Shown: positions 35,341 to 46,430 of the stretch, piece after piece
Layout: every line of letters begins with the position of its first letter
How positions within the stretch are numbered: position 1 is the first letter of the stretch
Assembly (NCBI GenBank): GCA_958298945.1
Contig: OY282610.1
Location: 37,083,667 to 37,147,666 of the forward strand
Length of the DNA: 64,000 nucleotides
Direction: 5' to 3'
Source of the DNA: Atherix ibis
Taxonomy: Eukaryota > Arthropoda > Insecta > Diptera > Athericidae
Position numbers and translations under genes: made by a program
Notes under the pieces: generated by a model
Database searches by the model: none
The model's input: only the letters and a program-made list of their open reading frames with translations
Told to the model about the DNA's origin: nothing

Positions 35341-36955
35341 TCAAATCTAAATAATTTTTGTGATATTTAAAAAATAAATAAAAAAAATTCATTTTTCTGT
35401 AAAATTTTCATTGACAATTTTCTAAAAAAAAATCCAAAAAGGACTTTTTTATTCAAAAAGTTTTTATGAAATCCTCAAGAGGAAAGTCGATAATGTTCAG
35501 AAAGATTGAATTTTTTGTGGTATCCTCAAAGTTTAACTGAGTAATTTTGACCATTGTCCAATGAAATCCTTTCCTGTCAAATTGCAAAAAAAAGTTAAAT
35601 TAATTTATCGAATCAATTAATAACGATTGATTGTGTATTTTCTGATGCATAAAAATAAGTTTTCGTCCTCAATCAATATGGAAAAAGCTGAAAATTCCAA
35701 ATCCAATCGAATTGAAAGTTTTCCCATTCCATGACAATGAAACTTTTGATCCTTTATTTTGGTAAAAAAAAAAATATATACAATATTAGCACTAATTTTT
35801 ACGTAATCAGATTAAAAGTTTTGATATCGAAACTAATCAAACGGACGAATTTTATTAATATTTGAACAAGATTTGGCTGGATTATTTTTTCTATTAGTTC
35901 GCTTATCAAATTTTAATTGCATTTGGGTTCGTTTATTTAATAATTGTTATATTGTGTTAAAGTCAGAATTGACCTGTGTGATTTTATCTATGATTTATTT
36001 GAATTGTTAATTGATTAATTATCCATAATGAGGATATCAGGAGGAGTTGGGTATAATTTCGAAGAGTATTTTTGTTCTGTTATTGACACTTTTCAAAAGG
36101 GTTCTTTTCGGAAAAATTACAAATACTTGATTTAAAATAGAAAAAAAATGGTTGTTCCTTAAAAAATATTGGGGGTGGGGGTGCATAAGGACTATAATAT
36201 CACTATTAGATGTAATGACAACACATCCGGATCTTGACGTCTCATTCATCATAAATTATAGGCGAAATTTCTATTTTGACGTTGACATTTTTTTTTGCAT
36301 CGTGGATTGAATATCAGTCAACTAATTAAGGGAGGAGGGTTGTTGTGGGAAGGAAAGGGAATGTTTCCGATATAATGACAAAATTCTGTAGGATATGTTT
36401 TTTTTGTTGTTTTGTTTTTGATGTAAACTCTACAAACACTCTCATTATTTTTTATTCGTCGCCCACGTACTCATCTAACACCGGATAGGCCATAGGAAAA
36501 CAGAATAATTTATGGAATTTTATAAACCAAAAAAAAAAAAAAAAAAAATACAAAAAAAAACGGAAGCAAATTTTCCTGTACGTTATAAGAATTTCACATT
36601 TTCTCTCCCTATTTTTTTTATTATTTTTTTTTCTTGGTTCACTGGAGCGAATTTCTGTAATAATGATTTTTGAGTTACTCTGAAAAAGGAGTTGTTCTAA
36701 AGATAGAAATTTAACGAAGCAATTTTTAAAGCTGATTTTTTTTTAAAGTTTCCTTTCAATATTTCGGAGAGGAAAAAAATTTACAAATAGAATTGTTGGT
36801 CGTTAACCATTTAGAATTTTTTAAGGTTTTATCAAAAGTTTTGTTCGATGAAAGAGAAAATTTCTTGCAAAAATATCTTTTTAAAAATGATGAAATTCTG
36901 GAAAATATTCATTTTAATTTCGTTTTTTTTCCACTCATTAATTTCTTTTTCCATA
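35341..36955. other. No recognised gene
   Basis: Unique A+T-rich DNA separating two blocks of the ~103-bp array. A G-rich patch lies at 36169-36182 and an A-run near 36530. No coding signal. Confidence 0.5.
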
Positions 36956-37950
36956 CAAAATAATTTATTTTAACTGATTTTCTATAAAAAAAACTTGATC
37001 ATAGAAAATTTCCTTTCAAAACTTTTATGGTAACATTTCTCACGGAAATTTTTTCAAATTTCCATAAAAACTGCCCGTGATTTTTCCATAAAAATTTTCA
37101 TCATAAAAAATTTCCCCTTAAAATGTTAATAGAACATTTTCAATCAAAATTTTTTTAATTGCCATAAAATTTGTCCGGAATTGTTCCATAAAAATTTTTA
37201 ACAAAAAATTTCCTTTTAAAACTTTTAATGAACATTTTCCACTCAATTTTTTTTTAAATTTCCATAGAAACTGCCTGTGAATTTTTCCTTAAAAAAACTT
37301 GATCATAAAAAATTTCTTCCCAAAATTTTATGGTAACATTTTTTCACCGAAATTGTTTCAAATTTCCATATTAATTGCCTGTGAATTTTTCCATAAAAAT
37401 TTTGAACAATTTCTTTTAAAACTTTTAAGGAACATTTTTCACTCAATTTTTTTAAAATTTCTATAAAATCTGCCGGTGAATTTTTCCATAAAAAAACTTG
37501 ATCATAAAAAATTTCTTCCCAAAATTTTATGGTAACATTTTTCACGGAAATTTTTTCAAATTTAAAAACTGCCTGTAAACTTTTCCATAATAGTTTTCAT
37601 TATAAAAAGTTTCCTCTGAAAATGTTAAAGAAACATTTTCTATCAAAAGTTTTTTAATTCCCATAAAATTCGCCCGTAATTTTTTTTATAAAAATGTTCA
37701 TCCAAAAAAATTTACTTTGAAATTTTAAGAGAATATTTTCTACTCAATTTTTTTATAAAAACTTGATTATAAAAAATTTCTTCCCAAAATTTTATGCTTA
37801 CATTTTTTACCGAAATTTTTTAAAATGTCCAAAAACTGCCGGTGAATTTTTCCATAAAAATTTTTATCAAAAAAATTTCCCCTTAAAAACTTTTAATGAA
37901 AATTTTCCAGTCAATTTTTTTTTTAATTTCCATTAAAACTGCCTGTGATT
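36956..37950. repeat. Second block of the ~100-bp TTTTCCATAAAAA array
   Basis: Same ordered phrases as 34.6-35.3 kb: CTGCCTGTGAATTTTTCC, ACTTGATCATAAAAAATTTC, CCCAAAATTTTATGGTAACA. Units are about 95-104 bp (37278, 37382, 37477) with more internal loss. The intervening 1.6 kb of unique DNA suggests either an insertion into one array or two expansions. Confidence 0.85.
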
Positions 37951-40900
37951 TATTTTAAATGATTTTGTAATTTTTAATGGAATTTTTAATAAAAACAGAT
38001 ATCCTTAAAAAAAATTCTATCAAAATTCTGAGGACCCAACAAGAAGTAAATGAAATTTTTAAACTCAGAAATTTTAAACAAAAATTAATATATTTTTTTC
38101 TTTTAGTTTGAAAATTAAAAAAAATGCAATAGTAATTTTCCAACGTATAAATTGGTTTTTCTTTCCAACTTAAAAAAGTTGAAGGAGTTAAAAAAAAGCA
38201 GATTTTTTATGAAAATATTAAAAATAAGACAAAAAATTTCTCATCTTCAAAATAAGGAAAAATTTAAAGAATCTAAAAATATTCATGAAATGAAAAAAAT
38301 TGACATAAAATTATTTAAAAAAGGAGAATTTATGATTAAAGTTCGATATTTAATATTTTGCAAGGACATTTTTTTGAAGCCATAAAAGACCAACTCGGCG
38401 GCAGAAATAAATCTTTTAGAAACTTTTTATTTTGATTCGATTAAATGGAAAAAAATCCAGCCTGTTTGTGGATTTTTTATTAAAATATCTTTTTAGAAAA
38501 ATATATTTACTATCGGGTGAATTGTGAATTTATTTTTTGTCTTTAATTTTTTTTTCCTACAAAATAATTTTTTTTAAAAAAAATTTTTAATAATTTTTCT
38601 TAATTTTAATACAGTTTAAAAATTTTCTTTTTAATAAAAAAATAGGACTTTTTTGGTAAAACCTTTTTTTTTACAAAAAAAATTATATTAAAAAAATAGA
38701 CTCCAAAAAATAAAAATTTTGGAGTCCCAAAAAAAAAAAAACGGAAAAATTGTCTATTTTTTAAAAATTTCTCTCAATTTGAGAAAAAAAAATGCAATCA
38801 AATGGTTTTTTTTTTACTTAAAAAAATTAAAAAAAAAAGGTTATTAGGGGTTTTTTTGGCAAATTTTAATATTTTAGTTTTTGCCAGGACGGTTTTTTTA
38901 AGTAATTAAAAAAAAATTCTATCCCTAAAAGAGCAAATTGGCTATAACCAATTAACATCACTTTTAAGGTCTTGTCTACTTTGTGTTACTCGTTATTTAC
39001 ATTACTTTAAATTCGATTGATTTTTCTTAAACTCAGATTTATCATAAACTAATCCTAAAAGATAATTTTCGTTGGTTCCCCAGATCCAATACGTTTTTAA
39101 GGTCCAAGAAAATCATCCGTTTTTATTTAAATTTCTATTTTCAAGGGGCTATACGCATTTTAGGGGGAGTTTTTCCTTCTCTATTCCTACTGCCCTACCG
39201 TCCCATTTGTTATGTGCAAAGGACATTTCTTTCTGTCCCATTTGTTATGTGCAAAGGACATTTCTTTCTGCCAATAATACAGAATATTATAGATAAAATT
39301 ATATCCTAATTGACGTCATACAAATCAAAATTTTCCTTTTTTCCTTTTTGTTATTCATTCAATTTCAATACAGCCATCTATTTACCCTTCTATTGTCTCC
39401 TTTTTCAGAACTTTTTATATAAAGAATCATCGTTATTTGAATTTGAAAAAGGAAAAGGATTAAGTTTGCCAATTTTTTTCTTCCAATTTGAATTTTTTTT
39501 CTCTTTGTTGATAAGACAGGATAAGGTGACAAGTATTGAAATTTGTTATAGGAAAATAACGCAGAGAATTTTCGTCCTTATTTTTTTTTTGTTTTTATTT
39601 TTTTTCTCGATTTGTGCATATTTTGTTTACAGTCGAATTGAAGTTCAAGTTCATGAGCAGATTGCACTGACAACCAATGGATTTCATATTAATTGAAAAT
39701 AAATCAAAATTCGGAAAATTCAAACAACTGCCATCATCATAGTTAATGGGGTTTTATAGTAATTGACCCTAAAAGTCAGGGTGGACACGGATATATGATA
39801 GAAGGAAGAGAATCGAAAAAGGGCAGTCTTTCTAATAGTGCACATGAGCGAATAGAGTCCATTAACAAAATATGGCGCATTATAATTGGGAGGTTGAGTT
39901 GAAAAATTGGCGTCAGCTAGTGAAACGAATCCATTATCCTTTTGGGTGGTTAGCCACAAGTTATTTGGTGAATTATTGTGCGCAGCAGCTATTTATCTGA
40001 CCTTCATCCTGTTGCTGTCACCAAGTTATGGGCTCTTTGTGTGTAATGTCCTTTTTCTGGTAATTCTGATCACCTGCACAGTTACCTAATTAAAACGAAA
40101 TGAATACACTTCGATTTCGAAATTTGTCAATTCTTCTCACCTTTGTTCATGCGTCTGTCTGCCTGCTGGTTATCAACCTTGAACTCAACGGTAACAAGGA
40201 CGATAATTTCACGTTATGAATCGTAAAAATTCATGGTAATTAGCACACGCACACAACCAACTATTCATACAGACTCATCAGCAGTCGATTTATTTGCATT
40301 TACTTCAGTTACTAAGAATGTATGGTATTGACGGAAAGCCTTTCTGCACCACGAGGCATTTCAATGTTAAGGATAATACCGATGAAGAGGTCTCACTGCA
40401 TCTTAACAAGTGCACAGCCTATTTTTCGATCCTAATAAATTCTTTGTTTTCGTGCAGGTACACACAAAAGTGGTGGGATTATTTAAACGAGAAATTATAC
40501 AAAAATACCTGTATTAATGGTGTGCAGCAATCAACTGTGAAATTGTAGCGTTATGAATACAGACGAGCATAAAGTTGTTGTCTGCTCATGTGTGGGTAGA
40601 ATTAAAATTCGTTGGAAAATGGCATTTTTTTTTCTCTTTTTTTTTGTCGAATAATTTGTCATTTTGCTGCTATGTGAGCAGTTGTCGATATTCGCATGCC
40701 CAAGCTGTTGTGTTGCACATTTTAACATGAAAGGTCCTCATTTAATAGCTGTTCAAATATTTTTATCCGCCGAATCTTTCGATCGGAATTCTACTTTTCT
40801 ATGCAAAAATTCATAATTTATTAGTTGTCATTTTGCTCAAATGTGAGCAAATTGATTAAGTCTATTAAAAAATAAAAATTAACAAACAATATATCATTAA

Positions 40901-40970
40901 ATCATAATAATTAACAAAGTTTTTCTTGTTTCTGCCGGGTTATTCATTTCGAGGTTAGGGCAAAACAACC
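37951..40970. other. No recognised gene
   Basis: At 37.95-39.0 kb the DNA is extremely A+T-rich with long homopolymers. From 39.0 to 40.97 kb it is more balanced. A short direct repeat, CCCATTTGTTATGTGCAAAG, occurs at about 39203 and 39237. Frames 39907-40089 (hydrophobic, 60 codons) and 40294-40548 (84 codons) are unrecognised. TTTCGTGCAG|GTACAC at 40457/40458 is acceptor-plus-donor-like. TTTTGCTCAAATGTGAGCAAA lies at 40831. Confidence 0.5.
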
Positions 40971-40974
40971 ATGT

Positions 40975-41245
40975 TTCTTTGACAGTTGTCAAACGAATAT
41001 GTTATTATAGTTGACATTTATTCAGGTTAAGATTTGCCATTTTACTGTAGGAATAGTTCAGCTGCCTGCCGATTATAGAATGTGTAGAATATACGCCCAA
41101 TAGGATGCCGATTTTTTGGGCATTCTTTACTTTAGAGATGAGGCTCAGCAAAATTAGGATTTATGGGGCTCCAAAAATCCGTAAGCAACTGTGAAAAAGT
41201 CATTGTATCCATAAAAAGTAAATGTTTGTTGTATATTTTTGTTCT
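40975..41245 (+). mobile_element. Copy D of the VTVWC / DNPQT transposon, 5' part, split by a LINE
   Basis: Headed by TGACAGTTGTCAAA at 40980-40993, one base different from copies B and C. Near 41152 it reads RIYGAPKIRK and then, in the same order as other copies, SHCIHKK followed by VNVCCIF near 41220. This matches the family stretch WGSENP then PLHP.KVTVWC. Homology breaks at about 41245, where R1-type LINE coding begins, and resumes at about 42340. Confidence 0.75.
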
Positions 41246-42340
41246 TGGTGCAGTTGGAGGAGACCGGGAGTGTTGTGGTCGCATATGCGGACGATCTTCT
41301 GCTCCAGATTGAGGGGGGAGTAGGTCTGCAGTAGAGATGGCGAGAAGCCGTTATATGCAGATGGTGTCTGAATGGGGGGAAAGAATGGATGTAAAAGTTT
41401 CCGAAAAGAAAACGGTGTGTATGCTTCTGAAGGAAAACGCCCAATATCCGTTTAGAGACGGTCAAGGTCCGATACGCGCGGGAAGTAAAGTACCTTGGAT
41501 TAAAGGTTGGAGAGAGGCTGAACTTTCGGGGGTACTTGCAACATCTAAGGGGTGCGTGGCCGGTTGGGTTGGCATGCTGGTGCGAGTATTTCGCAAAGAA
41601 TGTGGACTTCGATCCAGACCGGTGTGTGTGGGCTAACATTATGTGCCACCAGTATGCAAGGGTGGGCATAAATTCGGTTCAGCGTTTGACTCTGTATGCG
41701 TGTTTTAATGTATATAGAACCGTTTCAACTGAGGCGATGCAGGTTCTCATGGGAGAAATTCCATGGGATCTGGAGGTGCTTCGTGGAAGCATCCACTACC
41801 GTCTACGGCAGGACATCCTGCTTACTGGTTGTTCGGTTAGGAATGATGAGGTTCAGGATCTTAGTCCACGCCAGCAGCGTGTACTGGTCCTGAACATAAT
41901 GTACGAAACATGGCAACGTCGATGGGATGAGAGTGTGAATGGCAGATGGACGCACATGTTCATTTCGGATGTGTGCTTTGCGCCTGCGTATGGATTTGAA
42001 TTTGGTCCGTCCCTTGGGTATTTACTCATGGGGCACGGCAGTATGAGTGGTTAATACTTATGTCGCGGGTACGGTCTTCGGATCGCAGGTGGGAGGGAAC
42101 TGGCAATAACCATTTTGCATGTATCACGGGCACTGTCACTGCTAATGACAGTAGAGGTTTAGATAGTCCCCGCCACCAGCAGGTGGAGAGTCAGCTTGTA
42201 ATTGATTCTATCTGTTAACTACCAGGAATGGTAGTGCGTTGATTGAGCGTAAATCGATTCCTATAGTCGTAGGCGACTCGTGGTCTTAGGTTGCAGATAA
42301 CTAGGTCACGTTAAATAACTTCACATAACTGTGCATTTTA
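41246..42340 (+). mobile_element. R1-clade LINE fragment (end of reverse transcriptase to C-terminus), inserted in copy D
   Basis: From 41254 the + strand reads LEETGSVVVAYADDLLLQIE, which contains the YADD catalytic motif of reverse transcriptase, then a stop. After a shift, 41337-41636 gives SEWGERMDVKVSEKKTVCML, matching the R1-clade segment W....G..V..EKT..MLLKG. After another shift, 41536-42054 gives NSVQRLTLYACFNVYRTVST, EAMQVLMGEIPWDLEV and YETWQRRWD, GRWTHMFISDV, then GYLLMGHGSM. That is the R1-type C-terminal region (YRTVSTEAL.V..G..P..LEV; GRWTH..I.DV; L.GHG). At least two frameshifts and a stop inactivate it. About 280 bp of non-coding tail follows. It is 5'-truncated within the RT. 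G+C is higher than the surroundings. Confidence 0.85.
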
Positions 42341-42905
42341 GTCCGAAGGTGACATTGGAGCTCCGTATTTCTTTGAAGAAGAGATCGTAACTGTCAATAA
42401 TTCTGAGCACTATAGCTGTGTGATAAGTGATTTTCCTTATCCTCAATTTTAAAAGGTTTTACTATAGACTGTATGCGATCTTAACAAGCCCATTGAACAT
42501 AACAAATTTTGGATTTATTGCGCGGAAAGCTCACAGGACACGTGGTTTCGTAATTCGGTGAAGTCAATTGTCCTCGAAGATCGTGCAATTTGAAGTTGTT
42601 CGACGTTTTTTTGTTGTCATACATAAAAGACTGTATTTACACAGACAATCCCCAAACTTTGGAGCATTTTAAAACCACCTACCGTGAACTAATGGTCAAA
42701 TTAAAGCCTGAAATGTGCGAAAAAATCATTAAAAATTTGCTCAAAATGGTGGAGTTATGGAAAAATTCTTATGGATGCCATTAGAATTGGTTTCTATGAC
42801 ATTCGAACAATATTAACGAGGACTAGCACCTGTAAGACAAAAATTGTCGTACAAGTGCTTATCTACATTATGTCAGTTGTTATTTTGCTCAAATGTGAGC
42901 ATACT
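42341..42905 (+). mobile_element. Copy D of the VTVWC / DNPQT transposon, 3' part
   Basis: Homology resumes with DIGAPYFFEEEIVTVNNSEH near 42352 (family: IGPYFFE....VTVN..RY). After shifts it gives TGHVV and FGEVN near 42540. The open frame at 42590-42784 reads LFDVFLLSYIKDCIYTDNPQ, TLEHFKTTYRELM, LKPEMCEKIIKNLLK and ELWKNSYGCH. This lines up with LTPLDFFLWGYVK..VYADNPQT and the C-terminal R..R.GH segment. The WFQQDGAT block is degraded. TTTTGCTCAAATGTGAGCA follows at 42883; a near-identical phrase precedes the 5' part at 40831. Confidence 0.78.
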
Positions 42906-42909
42906 AGGT

Positions 42910-43745
42910 GTATAACCTTAAATCCGCCGTTTTTAGTCAAAAAAATACATGTTTTTTTTAATAGAAAGCAAAAACAAATTTATTCAAAGTACTTGCCCTC
43001 GCTAAATATACATTTTTCCCATCTTTCGGGCAATTTGTGGATACCACGCCAAAAAAATTCCTTCTCTTTCGAGGCAAACCACTCATCAAGCCATTTACGG
43101 ACGTCTTCGTAAGAAGAACGACTGTCTTTTTTGCAAGAACGACTGTCTTTTTTTGTCTGCCGAGCAAGATTTCGCATGTGTTTTGGCATCGCTCCATATT
43201 CCTATCGTTCAATTCATGCGGCACCCATTTTCCGATCTTTTCAATCTTCCCTATGGCACGCAGACGCATGAAAATGGCTGGTTAAGTAACACCCAATTAC
43301 TCCGCGAGCATTTTTTGCGATTGGGTATCGTCTTCGTCCAAAAGAGCCTGCAATTGATGGTCTTCAACCTTCCTAAGCCGATTTTCATGCTTCTTGTCCC
43401 ACAAGTCAAAATTGCCGTCTTTGAATCGACGAAACCAATCTCGGTACGTTGTTTCCGATAAAGCACTGTCACCATAGGTCTCCATAACCATTCGATGCGA
43501 TTCGGCAGCCGATTTCTTCAAATTGAAGCAGAAAAACAAAGCTTCCCGCATATGCTTTTTTCTGGCACAAAACTACACATGATAACCAAAGGGAAAATGT
43601 ATGTTGTTGTACGAAATTGCTGACAATGTGCACTGATTAATGTTGACAGATGTCAAACTCATAAAAAAAAACTATGGCGTGGCCATGGTAGCTTAATACG
43701 CTCACTTACGCCATCTATGACCAAACAGCGGATTTAAGCTTATAC
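42910..43745 (-). mobile_element. Internally deleted mariner element with both terminal repeats
   Basis: Terminal inverted repeats of about 23 bp: GTATAACCTTAAATCCGCCGTTT at 42910-42932 and its inverse with two mismatches at 43723-43745. On the - strand the transposase starts MREALFFCFNLKKSAAESHR at 43551, continues ETTYRDWFRRFKDGNFD and DDTQSQKMLAE, then has two nonsense changes in frame (43297 and shortly after). It resumes AIGKIEKIGKWVPHELNDRN. At RQKK the protein jumps, in another frame, to YEDVRKWLDEWFASKEKEFF, RGIHKLPERWEKC and GKYFE, the C-terminal end. The whole catalytic core, with all three Asp residues, is gone. At the junction a ~20-bp unit (AAGACAGTCGTTCTT) is present twice (43107-43150). 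This is a non-autonomous derivative, otherwise little diverged. Confidence 0.88.
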
Positions 43746-43789
43746 GCTTAGTTTGCGTAACCAAGCGTATAAGCTTAAATCCGCTGTTT
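43723..43789. repeat. 27-bp perfect inverted repeat: two transposon termini facing each other
   Basis: Arm 43723-43749 (AAACAGCGGATTTAAGCTTA, then TACGCTT) is the exact reverse complement of 43763-43789. The loop is 13 bp (AGTTTGCGTAACC). The left arm is the right-hand terminal repeat of the mariner at 42910-43745. The right arm is an extra terminus with no transposase next to it, as if a second copy had inserted beside the first and been lost. Confidence 0.92.
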
Positions 43790-45544
43790 TAAAGCCAGCC
43801 AGACGATACTGCAGGGTATATCGGTAGAAAAACCCACACTATTTTAAGGAACAATAGTTAGTCTCCTTTCTACTATTAAGCAAATAAATTTTTAACTATC
43901 CGAAAGGTTACCAATTTTTTTCTTCAAAATAAGAAAAAGTTATCAAAAAAATTGTGGTTTTTAATAAAAAAAGACACACACACACACTAATAAAAAAAGA
44001 CACACACACACACACACACACACTCTTACAAACAACCAAATATACTTTATGTAATACTCATTAATTTAATAAAAAAAAAAACCTATTTCAAGGATTAAAA
44101 CGTGAGAGAGGCCCTAAACCGAAAGTAATATTTTGATTCCATGTCCTGTTCTGTTGTCATGTCAATTTTCATTATTCCATTTAGTTGAACTTTTTCCTGT
44201 TTTTCTTCTTCTTTTTTTGTTTTGTTTATTTACAAAAGGAGTGTTTGCGTTCGAAATATTACAGATTACATCGCAATTGCGTAATGATGGTCGATATCAA
44301 TCCTCATTTAAATGCTGGACTCATCACTCGTCCACGGTGGGTTTGTTCTTGTCGTCTTGCCGCATTTGTATACCAATGGATCTGTCCACTTTGTTTGTAA
44401 ACATGTCAATTGTCACAGATGGACAGTTTGTTTTGAAATTAAAAATAAAATAAAAAATAAAAACAACTTTTTCTTTTTGGATGATTTTCTTGATCCTTTT
44501 TAAATCTGTTTGATATGCTATTATGATATTTACAGGAAAATTGTTCCAAAGTTATAAGGTCGAGTGTGTTTGTTCGTTTCCAAAAAGGATGTATGGAAAA
44601 AATTTTACATCCTTATCATACCAACAAGTCAACGAAGAAAAGGATACAGTAACAAAATTGTGTCAAGAAAAGAAATGTAAAATCACTTTTTAACAATAAA
44701 AAAAAACCATAATATAAGAAAAAGGATCAAATAAGCATATTATTCGATTACATAATATTTTCGTCCTTTTTTTTATTTGTTTATTGTTTTTTTTTCTATT
44801 ACATTTGTTATTTCCTTCTCACGTTTGACGATTGCCATTGAAATGGAATTTCCTATTGAATTTTCGCCATGTTCATCCTGACACATCCTTTCCTATCCTG
44901 TTCGCCTCCTTGTCTATTCATCTGTCCATTCTGGTCTGTTTATCTGACGGCCTACATGCTGTCATTTAAACATTTCTCATATTTTCTCTGTGCCAATTTT
45001 TCACAACAAAATTTCTATTCGAATCAAAATCATATCGGAAAAAGAACTTATTATATTCAAGGATCTACAATATACTCGTAATAATAATATTTTGAGTTAT
45101 ACTTGTTTGAGTCGTGCGAAAAAACACCGACACCGAAATAAATAAATATAAATTGAGTTTCTGCAAAATATCCGACGAATGACTTTTGTTCTTTCTATAT
45201 TTTTTTTTTTTTGTTGGCTGCCATGTCTCCGTTATTATTCGACGAACATTATTCAATATAATATGAAATTATCCTTAAAAGAATTTATTCTGTGCGAGCA
45301 AAATGACATGCAGACAAGGCCAACTCTCTAAGAGCATGTCAGAATTGTACGCAGTTAAAATTGAAATTCATCTCTTAAGAAAATATGTCCTGAAAAAAAT
45401 ATTATTTTTTTTTTGATAGCACAAAATTTTTTTTACAAAAAAAAATTACAAATATTACACTCCAGATGACCTCAGAGGTTTAGACCTTTAAGAATACAAA
45501 TTTGCGACAAAAAAAAATATCAAGTAAATTTTAGGTCAGATTGC
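43790..45544. other. No recognised gene
   Basis: A+T-rich DNA with (CA)n tracts at 43974-43988 and 44000-44023. The stretch 44216-44440 is less A+T-rich, and a 106-codon frame (44133-44453) overlaps two others there; none is recognised. Another 70-codon frame lies at 44869-45081. TGCGAGCAAAATGACA at 45293 is the inverse of the TCATTTTGCTC phrase near copy D. Confidence 0.45.
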
Positions 45545-46430
45545 TATAAATTTTGATTTAAATTATAATGCTTGGACCCTGCTCTTTTTTAAAGGAATAT
45601 AAAATGATGCTAATGGCCGCCATGACACTTCTGTCATAAACTTGATAATTTTTTTATGAGGTAATTTTTGCTAAATTTTTCTAATGGCCGCCATGACATT
45701 TCTGTCATAAACTTGATCATTTTTTTTAGGAGGTAATTTTTTCGGCCAAACAGTTCGGGCTATAATTTCGAAATTATTTACTGAATTTTTTATGCTCCAA
45801 AGTTTGGGGTTGTCTGTGTAAACACGATATTTTATGTATGCCAATAAGAAAAAGTCCGATGACTTCAATCTTGGAGTACAATTGATATCACCAAATCTCA
45901 CAACCACGTGTCCTGTGAGCTTTTTGCGCAATAAATCTAAAATTTGTTGTGTTCAATGGACTTGTTAAAAGCGCATACAGTCCATAGTAAAATCTCTGAA
46001 AGCAGAATAAGAAAAATCGATTATCACACAGCCATTGTGCGCAGAATTGACAGTTACAATTTCTTCTTCTTCTTCTTTACTATATATTAATGACACCTTC
46101 AAAAACAGCCGATTTTCTTAGATAAAATAACTTCTACACAATCACTTGTGGGTTTTCAGAGCCTCGTTTGTGATAATTTTACTTATTAGCTAGCATGTCC
46201 ACCGAGCGAAAATTTGAGCACCATTGCTGAAGAAAATTTCACCCGAAACGTGACTACAACAGAATCACCATTTTTTGGATAAAATTTTTGTTTTTTAATT
46301 TAAACGCTTGTTGTTCGTTCAGTGGTTAAAAAATCTATAATAGAAAATGGCAAACTTTAAACTAAACAAACACGCTATTGTTTAATGACATATGCTTTTG
46401 ACAGCTGTCAAATGACAGGTCTGTTTTTTC
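45545..46430 (-). mobile_element. Copy E of the VTVWC / DNPQT transposon
   Basis: On the - strand it starts at the palindrome TGACAGCTGTCAAA (inverse at 46395-46410). It reads SENPQVIV near 46160, then RKSAVFEGVINI, then EEIVTVNSAHN-like residues near 46060 (family GPYFFE...VTVN). The open frame 45931-45671 gives KLTGHVVVRFGDINCTPRLK, SSDFFLLAYIKYRVYTDNP. This matches FPGRVISRFGDVNWPPRS..LTPLDFFLWGYVK.RVYADNP. A ~65-bp phrase containing GGCCGCCATGACA is duplicated near 45615 and 45683. The catalytic middle is degraded. Orientation is opposite to copies A to D. Confidence 0.78.
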
